This document shows positions 36,676 through 45,712 of a DNA stretch of 64,000 nucleotides, one piece after another. Origin of the DNA: an uncultured Veillonellaceae bacterium (GTDB lineage Bacteria > Bacillota > Negativicutes > Veillonellales > Negativicoccaceae); the NCBI GenBank assembly GCA_947254705.1, contig CAMYCX010000001.1, positions 1 to 64,000 on the forward strand, written 5' to 3'. Both the position numbers and the translations under genes were made by a program. Positions within the stretch are counted from its first letter, which is position 1, and every line of letters begins with the position of its first letter. The notes under the pieces were generated by a model. It was not told where the DNA came from, did not search any database, and was given only the letters and a program-made list of their open reading frames with translations.

Positions 36676-38220
36676 TTATACCTCTTTTTCCACACCGAGC
36701 ATAGTTAGAATTTGGTTGATTTCCTGTTTCGTTTGCGGATCGGTATTCATTTTTTTTGTGATTTTTTCATATGCATAGATGATCGTGGTGTGATCTCTGC
36801 TGAAAAAAGAACCGATTTGTGTAAATGACCAGTCAAGCAATTCCCGACACAGATACATGGCGACTTGTCGAGCCGTTGCAATGTTTTTGGGACGGGATTT
36901 GCCGAGAATTTTTCTACGGTCCACTTTATAGAAAACGGCAATTTCTCCGATAATCATATTCGGATCCAAGGGTTGCCGTTTATTTTTCGGCAACAAATCC
37001 GATAAATATTCTTGGGCCTGTGCCAATGAAAGCGGTTCATCCGTTGTGTGTCCCGGTTGTTCAATAGCATGATAGGTCAACAGGCGGTTGAAAGCCTTTT
37101 CGACATCACGCATATTTTGATAAAAATGTTCCGCGACAAATTGAATGATGTCCGGGCTCAATGGCAGATGTTCCGTCAGCGCCATTTGTTGCAGATAAGC
37201 CGAGCGGATTTCAATATTCGGCGGTTTGATTTCCACAACGAGTCCAGAACTGAACCGACTGGTCAGTCGGTTTTCGATTTCTTCAATGTCTTCCGGTAAA
37301 CGGTCGCACGTCATGACGATCTGTTTACTGTTATTTAACAGTTCGTTGAAGGTATGGAAAAATTCTTCCTGCGTGCCGTCTTTTTTCCCGAAAAATTGGA
37401 CATCGTCAATCAATAAATAGTCTACGTTCCGATACTTTTCCCTGAATTGTTGGTTCAGACTGATATCACGCTTACTCAGCGAAGAAATAAAATCGTTGGT
37501 AAATTGTTCACTGGTTAAAAATAATACTTTCTTTTCCGGCGTGTGGGTACGGACATAGTTACAAATGGCGTGCATCAAGTGTGTTTTGCCTAATCCCGAT
37601 TTGCCGTAAATAAAAAAGGGATTTTGTTGTTGTGCGGGAGATTTAGCGACCGCTTGAGCACTGGCAAAGGCCATTCGATTCGGTGTACCGATAATAAAAT
37701 TATCAAAAGTGTATTCCGGATTAATCGGAATACCGGTCTGCAACGGCGGCTTGGACACGGAAGGTATCGGAGGTGTATCGATGGTCGGTATGTTTGGCTG
37801 TACGGAAGGCTTTTTTAGGGGAATCGGTTTCGTTGGCACTTCCGGCAGACGCGCCAAATATTTTTTTCGTTCCGCTTCCGTAAAAATCGATGTCGAGGAG
37901 ACGGATGTTAACGGTACGGAAGGGTCTTCCTCCACCGTGTTTGTCGATGTTGATATTGCCGTTTCCGTGTCGGTCGGAGTTAACAGGGTAATGGCCAGCG
38001 GTGATCCGTTCATTTCCCGAACGACGGTTTCAATGTCTTGCAAAAATGTCTGTTCCACCCAGATTTTATGAAAGGGTTTGGCCACCTGCAATGTCAGTGT
38101 TGTATCGTTGATATGCAAGGGGATCACGTTGGTTCGTAACCAATCAACGGATTCGGGGGCGATACGAAGCGCTAATTGGCTCAGTACAATTTTCCAAAAG
38201 TCAATCACATTTGGTAACAT
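36676..38220 (-). CDS. dnaA: chromosomal replication initiator DnaA
   Basis: The 514-residue initiator binds DnaA boxes and opens the origin. Domain I (about 1-78) begins with FWKIVLSQL; domain II (about 80-170) is an unusually long Thr/Ser/Pro-rich linker; domain III has Walker A GKSGLGKT (206-213) and Walker B LLIDDVQFF; domain IV ends with the DNA-binding signature FSRDHTTIIYAYEKI (from about 473). AAGGAG stands before the chosen ATG; a longer frame to 38343 has no such site. It is longer than the roughly 450 residues common in Firmicutes, mostly because of domain II. DnaA boxes lie on both sides, compatible with autoregulation. Confidence 0.97.
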   Translation of the reverse strand: MLPNVIDFWKIVLSQLALRIAPESVDWLRTNVIPLHINDTTLTLQVAKPFHKIWVEQTFLQDIETVVREMNGSPLAITLLTPTDTETAISTSTNTVEEDPSVPLTSVSSTSIFTEAERKKYLARLPEVPTKPIPLKKPSVQPNIPTIDTPPIPSVSKPPLQTGIPINPEYTFDNFIIGTPNRMAFASAQAVAKSPAQQQNPFFIYGKSGLGKTHLMHAICNYVRTHTPEKKVLFLTSEQFTNDFISSLSKRDISLNQQFREKYRNVDYLLIDDVQFFGKKDGTQEEFFHTFNELLNNSKQIVMTCDRLPEDIEEIENRLTSRFSSGLVVEIKPPNIEIRSAYLQQMALTEHLPLSPDIIQFVAEHFYQNMRDVEKAFNRLLTYHAIEQPGHTTDEPLSLAQAQEYLSDLLPKNKRQPLDPNMIIGEIAVFYKVDRRKILGKSRPKNIATARQVAMYLCRELLDWSFTQIGSFFSRDHTTIIYAYEKITKKMNTDPQTKQEINQILTMLGVEKEV

Positions 38221-38404
38221 ATACACTCCTTGCGTATGTGAATAGATAGAATAAATCAAAAAAGTAGGTGTAAATCTTGTATTGGCGTCCTGTGGAGAGC
38301 GGGGATAACTATGTGGATAAGTAGTACAGAAATATTGTAACATACTTATTCAATGAAAGAAAGACAGTCTCTTGACTTGTTTACGGGAAGGGAGTATCGA
38401 CCAA
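38221..38404. other. upstream origin segment with a DnaA box
   Basis: The minus strand carries a perfect TTATCCACA (38312-38320), with further partial TTATCC-type matches nearby, in the leader of dnaA. This would be the upstream half of a bipartite origin. No other gene is present. Confidence 0.6.
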
Positions 38405-38434
38405 AGAAAAACCCCCTTTGTCTGACAAAGGGGG
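38405..38434 (-). terminator. terminator of brnQ
   Basis: CCCCCTTTGTC and GACAAAGGGGG arms followed on the minus strand by TTTTTCTTT, directly after the brnQ stop; it insulates dnaA from brnQ. Confidence 0.85.
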
Positions 38435-38440
38435 AAAGAA

Positions 38441-39763
38441 TCATTTACGGATCAATTGACAATGCAAAAGGCCGATGACAAAACCGATCACGGCAAAGCT
38501 GATCCAGCCGAGACCGTAGTTAAATAACGGTAAATATGTTACGCCGAAGGTGTTGAGTGCCGCCAAGTCGACGCCGGCCGTACGCAGACCGTCCCATACG
38601 GACGGAATTAAAGTGAAACCGATGGTCCATGCGTATACCGCGCGCCGATGATTAAAGTAAGGCGAGGCAAAGGTCAATACCATCAAGACCATTGTCAGCG
38701 GGTAGAGAAACATTAAAATCGGAATCGCTGCGGAAATAATGGTCGACAACCCGATGATGCCGATACATCCGGAAAAGACGGAGAAAATCGTTACCCAGGT
38801 CCGGTACGAAAGAGCCGGGATTAATTCCGAAAAATACGATCCGCAGGAAGAAATCAGCCCGATGCTTGTGGTTAAACAGGCGAGCAATACGATGAACGCG
38901 AGAATGGTTGTTCCCGGCGCACCGAAATAGTATTGTGTAGACAAGGCCAACACCGGCGCACCGGTTTCTTGTAACCCGATACCGGATACGCTGGTTGCAC
39001 CGATATTGGCAATAAAGACATAGACAAACGCCAAACAAAAGGCAGCCACTACACCGGACTTCATTGTCGCGGCGGCGATTTCTTTTTCATGCTGCGCGCC
39101 GTATTGTTTGACCGACTTCACAATCAAAATACCGAAGACCAACGAGGCCAACGCATCCATTGTGTTGTATCCGTCGAGAAAACCTTGTGCAAAGGCACCC
39201 CCTGATGTCGCATATAAAGCGGTCGGTGTTTGTGGTAAACCGATCGGATGAATCAATGATTGGATGATCAATATAAATAATAACAATAATAATGTAGGTG
39301 TCAGAAACTTACCGATCCGTTCCACCAATTTACTCGGCGAAATGGAAAACCACCACGAAATAACGAAAAACACGGCAAGAAACAGTCCCAGTTCGGTCGT
39401 GTCGGCTTGTCCGCCCAAGAAAGGACGAACGGCAATTTCATACGATACGGTACCTGTACGGGGGATGGCAAAGCATGGTCCGATGGTCAAGTAGAGTAAC
39501 ACGGTAAAAAAGATACCGTACCAAGGGTGAACCCGCCCGGCCAAATCTTGCAAATCGCGACTGCCCGAGTAGCCGATGGCAATGACACCCAGCAACGGAA
39601 GTCCCACGCCGGTAATCAGAAATCCGAGTGTGGCAAGCGGGAAATTGGTCCCGGCTTGTTGTCCGAGAGATGCCGGAAAAATAAGGTTGCCCGCTCCGAA
39701 GAATAAAGCAAACAACATCAGCCCTATGGCAATGTAAGCGGAACGAGAAATTTTAGTGTCCAT
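38441..39763 (-). CDS. brnQ: branched-chain amino-acid:cation symporter
   Basis: The 440-residue membrane protein is of the LIVCS family (BrnQ), importing leucine, isoleucine and valine with Na+ or H+. The family start IGLMLFALFFGAGNLIFPASLGQQAG (about residues 12-37) and about twelve membrane segments are present. The start is supported by a GGGGGGT upstream and a strong promoter. It lies between dnaA and rpmH, where most Firmicutes have no gene, with its own promoter and terminator, so it is an independent insert beside the origin. Confidence 0.92.
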   Translation of the reverse strand: MDTKISRSAYIAIGLMLFALFFGAGNLIFPASLGQQAGTNFPLATLGFLITGVGLPLLGVIAIGYSGSRDLQDLAGRVHPWYGIFFTVLLYLTIGPCFAIPRTGTVSYEIAVRPFLGGQADTTELGLFLAVFFVISWWFSISPSKLVERIGKFLTPTLLLLLFILIIQSLIHPIGLPQTPTALYATSGGAFAQGFLDGYNTMDALASLVFGILIVKSVKQYGAQHEKEIAAATMKSGVVAAFCLAFVYVFIANIGATSVSGIGLQETGAPVLALSTQYYFGAPGTTILAFIVLLACLTTSIGLISSCGSYFSELIPALSYRTWVTIFSVFSGCIGIIGLSTIISAAIPILMFLYPLTMVLMVLTFASPYFNHRRAVYAWTIGFTLIPSVWDGLRTAGVDLAALNTFGVTYLPLFNYGLGWISFAVIGFVIGLLHCQLIRK

Positions 39764-39797
39764 AGTAAATACCCCCCTATACAAGTTAGTTCTCACT

Positions 39798-39826
39798 ATT
39801 ATAGTGGAACGGCATTGCGTTTTCAA
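39798..39826 (-). promoter_or_regulatory. promoter of brnQ
   Basis: On the minus strand TTGAAA (39821-39826), exactly 17 bases and TATAAT (39798-39803), 35 bases before the start codon. Confidence 0.75.
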
Positions 39827-39954
39827 TAGAAAAGAAAAAATATTTAAAAAAACGGCGCAATTGAAAATGGACAATACCGATTTATACAATTAATACAGCA
39901 AGTTGCGCGCGAAAGCGAATTCGGAACGGAATTTGTCGCAGCGTACGGAAAAGT

Positions 39955-39983
39955 TTGACATGCAGGCCGTTTTTCAATATAAT
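39955..39983 (+). promoter_or_regulatory. consensus promoter of the rpmH operon
   Basis: TTGACA (39955-39960), exactly 17 bases and TATAAT (39978-39983): a perfect consensus, expected for a ribosomal-protein gene. Confidence 0.9.
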
Positions 39984-40051
39984 AACTTTGTTATGAGTGA
40001 ATGTCCGATTCTAACGGAAAACCCGTTAAATATAGTAAGGAGGTGGGCTAG

Positions 40052-40186
40052 ATGAAACGTACATACCAACCGAACGTATTGTGGCGCAAACGTACGCACG
40101 GATTTCGCGAACGTATGAAAACCAAAGGCGGCCGCATGGTGCTCAAAAGAAGAAGATTAAAAGGTAGAAAAAAACTGTCCGCCTAA
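40052..40186 (+). CDS. rpmH: 50S ribosomal protein L34
   Basis: This 44-residue, very basic protein of the large ribosomal subunit reads [11 protein letters not shown]... and ends in LKGRKKLSA. The block [20 protein letters not shown] is the L34 core; the usual asparagine-rich PNNRKR start is here [15 protein letters not shown] lies 11 bases before the ATG. It heads the rpmH-rnpA-yidD-yidC-jag-mnmE-mnmG-rsmG series. Confidence 0.97.
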   Translation: MKRTYQPNVLWRKRTHGFRERMKTKGGRMVLKRRRLKGRKKLSA

Positions 40187-40200
40187 ACGAGGCGACGCGA

Positions 40201-40222
40201 GAACTTGGCCTCGGCCAAGTTC
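40201..40222 (+). other. hairpin between rpmH and rnpA
   Basis: A perfect 10-bp stem (40201-40210 with 40213-40222) and two-base loop lie between the two genes. The tail TTATTGTC is not a full T run, so it is more likely a partial attenuator or processing site that lowers rnpA expression relative to rpmH. Confidence 0.5.
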
Positions 40223-40243
40223 TTATTGTCTAAGGTGAAAAGT

Positions 40244-40591
40244 ATGAATGATCTCAAAAAAGAGTATCGCATACGCGAAAATCGTGAGTTTCGGTATGTG
40301 TATCGCCGCGGCAAAGTATGTGTGTCGTCGCGGGCGGTGCTGTATGTCCTGCCGCAAGCGGGCCAATCGACACGTATCGGTTTTGTCACCGGCAAAAAAA
40401 TCGGTTCGGCAGTCAAACGTAATCGAGCCCGTCGCTTGATGCGCGAGGTATACCGTTTGCATCGCCACCGATTGCAACAGGGGTATTTGTTGGTATTGGT
40501 CGGTCGCAGTCCGTTGACGCGGTCGACGTATGCCGAAGCGGAAAAAGATATTGTCGGCTTGTGGAAACGAGCCCGCGTGATAAAGCGATGA
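40244..40591 (+). CDS. rnpA: ribonuclease P protein component
   Basis: The 115-residue basic protein assists the RNase P RNA in maturing tRNA 5' ends. The family box [14 protein letters not shown] (about residues 59-72) and the N-terminal FRYVYRRG are intact. The start ATG has AAGGTG upstream; a GTG two codons earlier and an upstream TTG at 40205 are less likely. Its stop overlaps the yidD start (ATGA). Confidence 0.95.
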   Translation: MNDLKKEYRIRENREFRYVYRRGKVCVSSRAVLYVLPQAGQSTRIGFVTGKKIGSAVKRNRARRLMREVYRLHRHRLQQGYLLVLVGRSPLTRSTYAEAEKDIVGLWKRARVIKR

Positions 40592-40818
40592 AAAAAATAT
40601 TGCTGGCGTGTATTCAGGGGTATCGTCACTATCTGTCCCCGCTCAAACCGCCGTGTTGTCGGTTTGTACCGACGTGCAGCGAATATGCGCTGGTGGCGAT
40701 TGAGCGGTTCGGCGTCGTATACGGCATGTGGCTGACGATACGGCGCATTGCCAAGTGTCATCCCTTTCATCGTGGCGGATATGATCCTGTTCCGCCCCGT
40801 TCACAAACGCGGAGTTGA
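40588..40818 (+). CDS. yidD: membrane protein insertion efficiency factor YidD
   Basis: The 76-residue protein has the invariant core [24 protein letters not shown] with its three cysteines and the [14 protein letters not shown] end. It lies on the inner face of the membrane and aids YidC-dependent insertion. The start overlaps rnpA by four bases and yidC follows at once, the normal order. Confidence 0.95.
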   Translation: MKKILLACIQGYRHYLSPLKPPCCRFVPTCSEYALVAIERFGVVYGMWLTIRRIAKCHPFHRGGYDPVPPRSQTRS

Positions 40819-40829
40819 GGAGGAGTGCA

Positions 40830-41510
40830 GTGAGTATTTTTAGCGATGCGATTGATTTTTTAGCGTCGATTATGCAGGTATTTCTGTCTTTTTGTTATGA
40901 TTTTACTGTCCAGATAGGGTACCCCAGTTACGGTATCGCAATTATTTTAATGACGGTACTGATCAAAGTGGCATTGTTGCCGCTGGCAATCAAACAAATT
41001 CGCTCCATGAAGGGGATGCAGGAATTGCAGCCTCGGATTCAGGAGTTACAGAAAAAATATAAAGGCGACCCGCAGCGTATGCAGCAGGAAATGGCGAAGA
41101 TGTACAAGGAGTTGGGGGTCAATCCGTTATCGGGTTGTCTGCCGATGTTGATTCAGATGCCGTTTCTGATTTCCATTTTTTATGCGTTGCGTGAGTACAG
41201 CTATGATCCGGATCATATGAGTTTCTTGTGGTTGCCGAGTCTCGGCGCGACCGATCCGATGTATATTTTGCCGGTTCTGTCGGCATTATCGACCTTTATT
41301 ATGCAAAAGCAGACTATGTCGACCGGTACTGCGACCGGTGCAGCGGCACAGCAGCAGAAAGTCATGCTCGTATTTATGCCCTTGTTTATCGGTTATATCA
41401 GCTTGCAATTTCCCAGCGGGCTGGTGATCTATTGGGTAGTATCCAATTTGTTCCAAATGATTCAACAGTTTATTATGTTTCGTGCGGAGCCGAAAGGAGT
41501 CAAGTCATGA
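40830..41510 (+). CDS. yidC: membrane protein insertase YidC
   Basis: The 226-residue insertase is of the short type without the large periplasmic domain. Five membrane segments are visible, with the charged loop QIRSMKGMQELQPRIQELQKKYKGD between the first two and the LSGCLPMLIQMPFLISIFYAL segment. The start is GTG, eight bases after GAGGAGG. There is no lipoprotein cysteine, unlike Bacillus SpoIIIJ. The stop overlaps the jag start. Confidence 0.95.
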   Translation: MSIFSDAIDFLASIMQVFLSFCYDFTVQIGYPSYGIAIILMTVLIKVALLPLAIKQIRSMKGMQELQPRIQELQKKYKGDPQRMQQEMAKMYKELGVNPLSGCLPMLIQMPFLISIFYALREYSYDPDHMSFLWLPSLGATDPMYILPVLSALSTFIMQKQTMSTGTATGAAAQQQKVMLVFMPLFIGYISLQFPSGLVIYWVVSNLFQMIQQFIMFRAEPKGVKS

Positions 41511-42403
41511 GAGAGTGTTTGGAAGTTACGGGAAAAACCGTTGAAGAGGCGGTAAATCAGGCGCTTACTACATGGGGAGTTGCTCGTGAAGAGGTAGAAA
41601 TTATCGTTATGGAAGAACCCAGCAAAGGTTTTTTGGGATTCGGCGCGCGAGATGCAATGGTGAAGGTGTTCCGTAAAGAGGAAGATGCTTCCGGAGAGAC
41701 GGCAACCGCTAAACCGGTCGAAGAAGTATCACCGGGAGTGGCCATATTCAATGATGTTCCCGCACAACCCGAGTCGGCATCGCCGGAAGTGGTCAGCTTG
41801 ACGGAAACAAAGCCCTTGTCTTTGGATCATACGGAATCCGTAACGTCGGCAAAACAGGTAACGAAGGAACCGTCATCCGTACAGACGGATGAATCCGTCG
41901 CGACAAATCGTCGTCGCTCCGGGCGGGACGCTTTCGTTTCCGAAGAAGAACAAGAAGAAGCGGCTCGTCGAGGAAAAGAATTTTTACAGCAAGTCACCGA
42001 TGCGATGGGTCTGTCGGTGATGATTGAAAAGATGGTTTCGCCCGATATGATCCGTTTGCATTTGCACGGAGAGGATCTCGGCTTGTTGATCGGTAAACGG
42101 GGTACGACACTGGATGCGTTGCAATACCTGACCAATTTGGCGGCCAATGTCGATGTACGGGGACGATATTTTATCATGCTGGATGTGGAAAATTATCGTT
42201 CGCGGCGGGAGGAAACGCTTGTTGCGTTGGCCCGTCGGATGGCGGCAAAGGTGAAAAAAAATCGCCGTAAAGTCGTATTGGAACCGATGAATGCCTATGA
42301 GCGCAAAATTATTCACACCGCCCTGCAGGATGATCCGCAGGTATATACACTAAGCGAGGGAGAGTATCAGGATCGTCATTTGGTGATTCATTATCAAGAA
42401 TAA
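41507..42403 (+). CDS. jag: RNA-binding protein Jag/KhpB
   Basis: The 298-residue protein has the Jag-N domain (residues 1-52: VEEAVNQALTTWGV and the EEPSKGFLGFGARDAMVKV box), an acidic Ser/Thr/Glu linker of about 90 residues, then KH (LGLLIGKRGTTLDALQYL) and R3H (NRRKVVLEPMNAYERKIIH) domains. In streptococci KhpB with KhpA binds RNA and influences cell elongation. The start overlaps the yidC stop (ATGA). Confidence 0.93.
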   Translation: MRECLEVTGKTVEEAVNQALTTWGVAREEVEIIVMEEPSKGFLGFGARDAMVKVFRKEEDASGETATAKPVEEVSPGVAIFNDVPAQPESASPEVVSLTETKPLSLDHTESVTSAKQVTKEPSSVQTDESVATNRRRSGRDAFVSEEEQEEAARRGKEFLQQVTDAMGLSVMIEKMVSPDMIRLHLHGEDLGLLIGKRGTTLDALQYLTNLAANVDVRGRYFIMLDVENYRSRREETLVALARRMAAKVKKNRRKVVLEPMNAYERKIIHTALQDDPQVYTLSEGEYQDRHLVIHYQE

Positions 42404-42445
42404 TCGACCGGGGCAACCCGGTCTTATTTTTTAGAGAGGACTGTC

Positions 42446-43822
42446 ATGTATAAAGAGGATACGATTGCAGCCTTAGCCACGCCTGTCGGACAAGGCGGTA
42501 TCGGTATTATCCGTATCAGCGGAAAAGAGGCGTTGTCGGTAGCCGCTCGTGTGTTTCGTCCGCATCGGGGCGAGGTAGACAAGTTGCGCGGGTATCAAGC
42601 GGCATACGGACATATCATGGAAGACGGAAATATCATTGATGAAGCGATTTTACTGGTGATGCGGGCCCCAAAATCCTATACGGGAGAAGATGTGGCCGAA
42701 TTACAGCTTCATGGCGGTATGTTGGCGGTGGAAGCGGCCTTGACGGCGGTGCTGCGTGCCGGTGCCCGAGCGGCGGAGCGCGGTGAGTTTACGGAGCGGG
42801 CCTTTTTAAACGGGCGGTTGGATTTGGCGCAGGCCGAGGCGGTACAGGATATTATCACGGCTCGCAGTACGACCGCGTTGGGCGTTGCCGTCGGACAGTT
42901 GGGCGGACGTCTTTCTCAATGGGTTCGCAATACCGCGGACGATCTGGCCGGACTGATCGCCGCCTTGGAAGTGACACTGGATTATCCCGATGAAGATATT
43001 ACGGAAGTCGATCGGGCGGAAGGAATCGCTCGTATCGATGCCGTTGCGGCGGAGTTGGCGGCGATTATTGCCAAATCCCGTGCGGGCAAGGTCTGGCGAG
43101 AAGGTGTTAAAACGGTCATCAGCGGACTTCCGAATGCAGGTAAGTCGAGCTTGTTGAATTATTTATTGGCGGAAGAGCGTGCCATTGTGACCGATATTCC
43201 GGGAACGACACGGGATACGATCAGTGCATATGCGACATTGGCGGGAATTCCGTTGGAACTCGTCGATACGGCGGGGATTCGTGAGAGTGAAGACGAGGTG
43301 GAACGGATCGGTGTCCGTCGGGCGCAAGCGGCACAGGAAGAGGCGGATGTGGTTTTCGCCGTAGTGGACGGTTCACAGCCGTTGACTGCGGATACTCATG
43401 CATGGTTGGCGTCATTGCGGGGACGACCGGTTATTGTATTGCTCAACAAATCTGATATTGCACGTCTTGTTACGGCGGATGATGTGCGTCGAATCCTTGG
43501 CGAAGTTCCGATTCATACGGTCTCCGTTCTCAAAGAAGAAGGAACGGAAGCCATTGGTGAGACGTTGCGTCAATTGGTGGCGACAGAACAAATCCGAGCC
43601 GGTGAAGATGTAGTATTGACCAATGCTCGTCAGCAACAATGGGCGGAGACGGCGGCGGCATCTCTGCAATCGGCACGGACCGCATTTACACAAGGATTGA
43701 CGGTCGATTGCGTGACGGAAGATTTGCGGGCGGCATGGGATGCGCTCGGTGCTATTATCGGTCGTCGGTTGGAAGAAGATATTGTCAGTGAGATATTCCG
43801 TCGCTTTTGTGTCGGAAAGTAG
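42446..43822 (+). CDS. mnmE: tRNA modification GTPase MnmE
   Basis: The 458-residue enzyme, with MnmG, forms the carboxymethylaminomethyl group at wobble U34. The N-terminal folate-binding domain starts DTIAALATPVGQGGIGIIRISG; the embedded G domain has GLPNAGKSSLLN (about residues 226-237), the IPGTTRD and DTAG motifs and NKSD; the C-terminal CVGK has the catalytic cysteine. mnmG follows after 15 bases. Confidence 0.97.
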   Translation: MYKEDTIAALATPVGQGGIGIIRISGKEALSVAARVFRPHRGEVDKLRGYQAAYGHIMEDGNIIDEAILLVMRAPKSYTGEDVAELQLHGGMLAVEAALTAVLRAGARAAERGEFTERAFLNGRLDLAQAEAVQDIITARSTTALGVAVGQLGGRLSQWVRNTADDLAGLIAALEVTLDYPDEDITEVDRAEGIARIDAVAAELAAIIAKSRAGKVWREGVKTVISGLPNAGKSSLLNYLLAEERAIVTDIPGTTRDTISAYATLAGIPLELVDTAGIRESEDEVERIGVRRAQAAQEEADVVFAVVDGSQPLTADTHAWLASLRGRPVIVLLNKSDIARLVTADDVRRILGEVPIHTVSVLKEEGTEAIGETLRQLVATEQIRAGEDVVLTNARQQQWAETAAASLQSARTAFTQGLTVDCVTEDLRAAWDALGAIIGRRLEEDIVSEIFRRFCVGK

Positions 43823-43837
43823 AAAGGAAGACCGAAC

Positions 43838-45712
43838 GTGCAAGCGATTGCTACATATGATGTGATTGTGATCGGGGCAGGACATGCCGGCTGTGAAGCG
43901 GCGTTGGCGGCGGCCCGTTTGGGGGCACGCACGTTGGTGGCCACCATCAGTTTGGAAAATATTGCGATGATGCCGTGTAATCCGGCTATCGGCGGCCCGG
44001 GGAAAAGTCATTTGGTGCGTGAGATTGACGCCTTGGGCGGAGAAATGGGGATTGTGGCGGACGAAACAGCCATTCAGATGCGTATGCTGAACCGGGGCAA
44101 AGGTCCGGCAGTACACTCGCTGCGGGCGCAATCGGATAAGAATGCATATCATCGGCGCATGAAGTCTATTTTGGAAACGCAGGACAACATCTCGATCAAG
44201 CAGCTGATGGTGACGGAGTTGCTCGTGGAAGACGGACGGGTTCGCGGCATTCGTACCGAGTTGGGAGAAACGTATGAGGCGCGTGCGGTCATTTTGGCGA
44301 CAGGAACGTATTTGTCGAGTGAAATTCTGATTGGTGACATAAAGTACTACGGAGGACCGAACGGGTATCGGCCGAGCATGCAGTTGGGAGACTCTCTGCG
44401 TGCGGCGGGGATTCGCTTGCAGCGTTTCAAAACCGGCACCCCGACACGGGTCGATCGCCGTACGTTGCATCTGGATGCGATGACGGTACAGGAAGGAGAT
44501 CCCGACTTTCATACCTTTTCCTTTTTATCGTCGCGGGAGAATCGTAATGCCGCCTGTTGTTGGTTGACGTATACCAATGAAGCGACACACGAAATCATTC
44601 GTCAAAATTTACATTTAGCACCGCTATATGCCGGGAAAGTAACGGGAGTCGGTGCGCGGTATTGCCCTTCGATTGAAGATAAAGTGGTTCGCTTTGCCGA
44701 CAAGGAGCGACACCAGCTCTTTGTAGAGCCGGAAGGTTTGGATACTACGGAAATGTATGTCCAAGGGATGTCGACATCGTTGCCCGTGTCCGTGCAGTAT
44801 GCTTTTTTGCGGACGATCTCCGGATTGGAAGATGTCGAAATTATGCGGCCGGCCTATGCGATCGAGTATGATTGCCTGGATCCGCTGCAGCTGACGGCGG
44901 GGTTGATGCATAAAACGCTCACCGGTTTGTTTTCCGCGGGTCAAGCCAACGGTACATCGGGTTATGAGGAGGCGGCCGCACAAGGGTTGATCGCGGGCAT
45001 CAATGCCGCCCGCTGGCTGGCGGGGCAAGCGCCGTTTACTTTGACGCGCTCGGAATCATATATCGGTACGTTAATAGACGATTTGGTAACCAAGGGAACA
45101 TCGGAACCGTATCGTATGATGACCAGCCGCAGCGAATATCGGCTCTTGCTTCGGCAGGATAATGCGGATTTACGCTTGACACCGAAAGGACGGGAAATCG
45201 GACTGGTATCAGATGAGCGGTGGGAGCGGTATCTGGAAAAACGTCAGGCGATCGATGACGGTCGGCGGGGTTTGGAAGAAACCGTACTGACCCCGACCGA
45301 GGAAACCAATCGGCGGTTGTGTGAGTGGAAGACCGCTCCGCTCAAGACGGGCACCACAGCGGCACAATTGCTGCGACGGCCGGAGATCAATTATACGATG
45401 CTTTGCGACTGGTTGGGCTGGGACGAACCCTCCGTTGATGTACGGGAAGAACTGGAAGTCAGCGTTAAGTATGAAGGATATATTCGCAAACAGGCGGATC
45501 GCATTGCCCGACAGCAACGAATGGAAACGACGGTTTTGCCGGATATTAACTATGCCGAGCTGAAAGGAATTTCACTTGAGGCCCGTCAAAAGCTAGCGGA
45601 GCGACGTCCGGAAACGCTCGGACAGGCATCACGGATTTCGGGGGTTTCGCCCGCGGATATTTCCGTGCTGATGATTTATTTGGAACAGCGGAGGCAACGT
45701 GATGATCAATAG
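43838..45712 (+). CDS. mnmG: tRNA uridine-5-carboxymethylaminomethyl modification enzyme MnmG
   Basis: The 624-residue FAD-dependent partner of MnmE. The Rossmann start VIVIGAGHAGCEAALAAARLG, the NPAIGGPGKSHLVREIDALGG block, the FKTGTPTRVD motif and the GQANGTSGYEEAAAQGL block are all complete. The start is GTG with AAAGGAAG upstream. rsmG overlaps its end. Confidence 0.97.
   Translation: MQAIATYDVIVIGAGHAGCEAALAAARLGARTLVATISLENIAMMPCNPAIGGPGKSHLVREIDALGGEMGIVADETAIQMRMLNRGKGPAVHSLRAQSDKNAYHRRMKSILETQDNISIKQLMVTELLVEDGRVRGIRTELGETYEARAVILATGTYLSSEILIGDIKYYGGPNGYRPSMQLGDSLRAAGIRLQRFKTGTPTRVDRRTLHLDAMTVQEGDPDFHTFSFLSSRENRNAACCWLTYTNEATHEIIRQNLHLAPLYAGKVTGVGARYCPSIEDKVVRFADKERHQLFVEPEGLDTTEMYVQGMSTSLPVSVQYAFLRTISGLEDVEIMRPAYAIEYDCLDPLQLTAGLMHKTLTGLFSAGQANGTSGYEEAAAQGLIAGINAARWLAGQAPFTLTRSESYIGTLIDDLVTKGTSEPYRMMTSRSEYRLLLRQDNADLRLTPKGREIGLVSDERWERYLEKRQAIDDGRRGLEETVLTPTEETNRRLCEWKTAPLKTGTTAAQLLRRPEINYTMLCDWLGWDEPSVDVREELEVSVKYEGYIRKQADRIARQQRMETTVLPDINYAELKGISLEARQKLAERRPETLGQASRISGVSPADISVLMIYLEQRRQRDDQ

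Noticed and set aside
43412..44512. 366-codon open frame on the minus strand
   Set aside because: Antisense to mnmE and mnmG, whose motifs are complete; a consequence of GC-rich codon bias.
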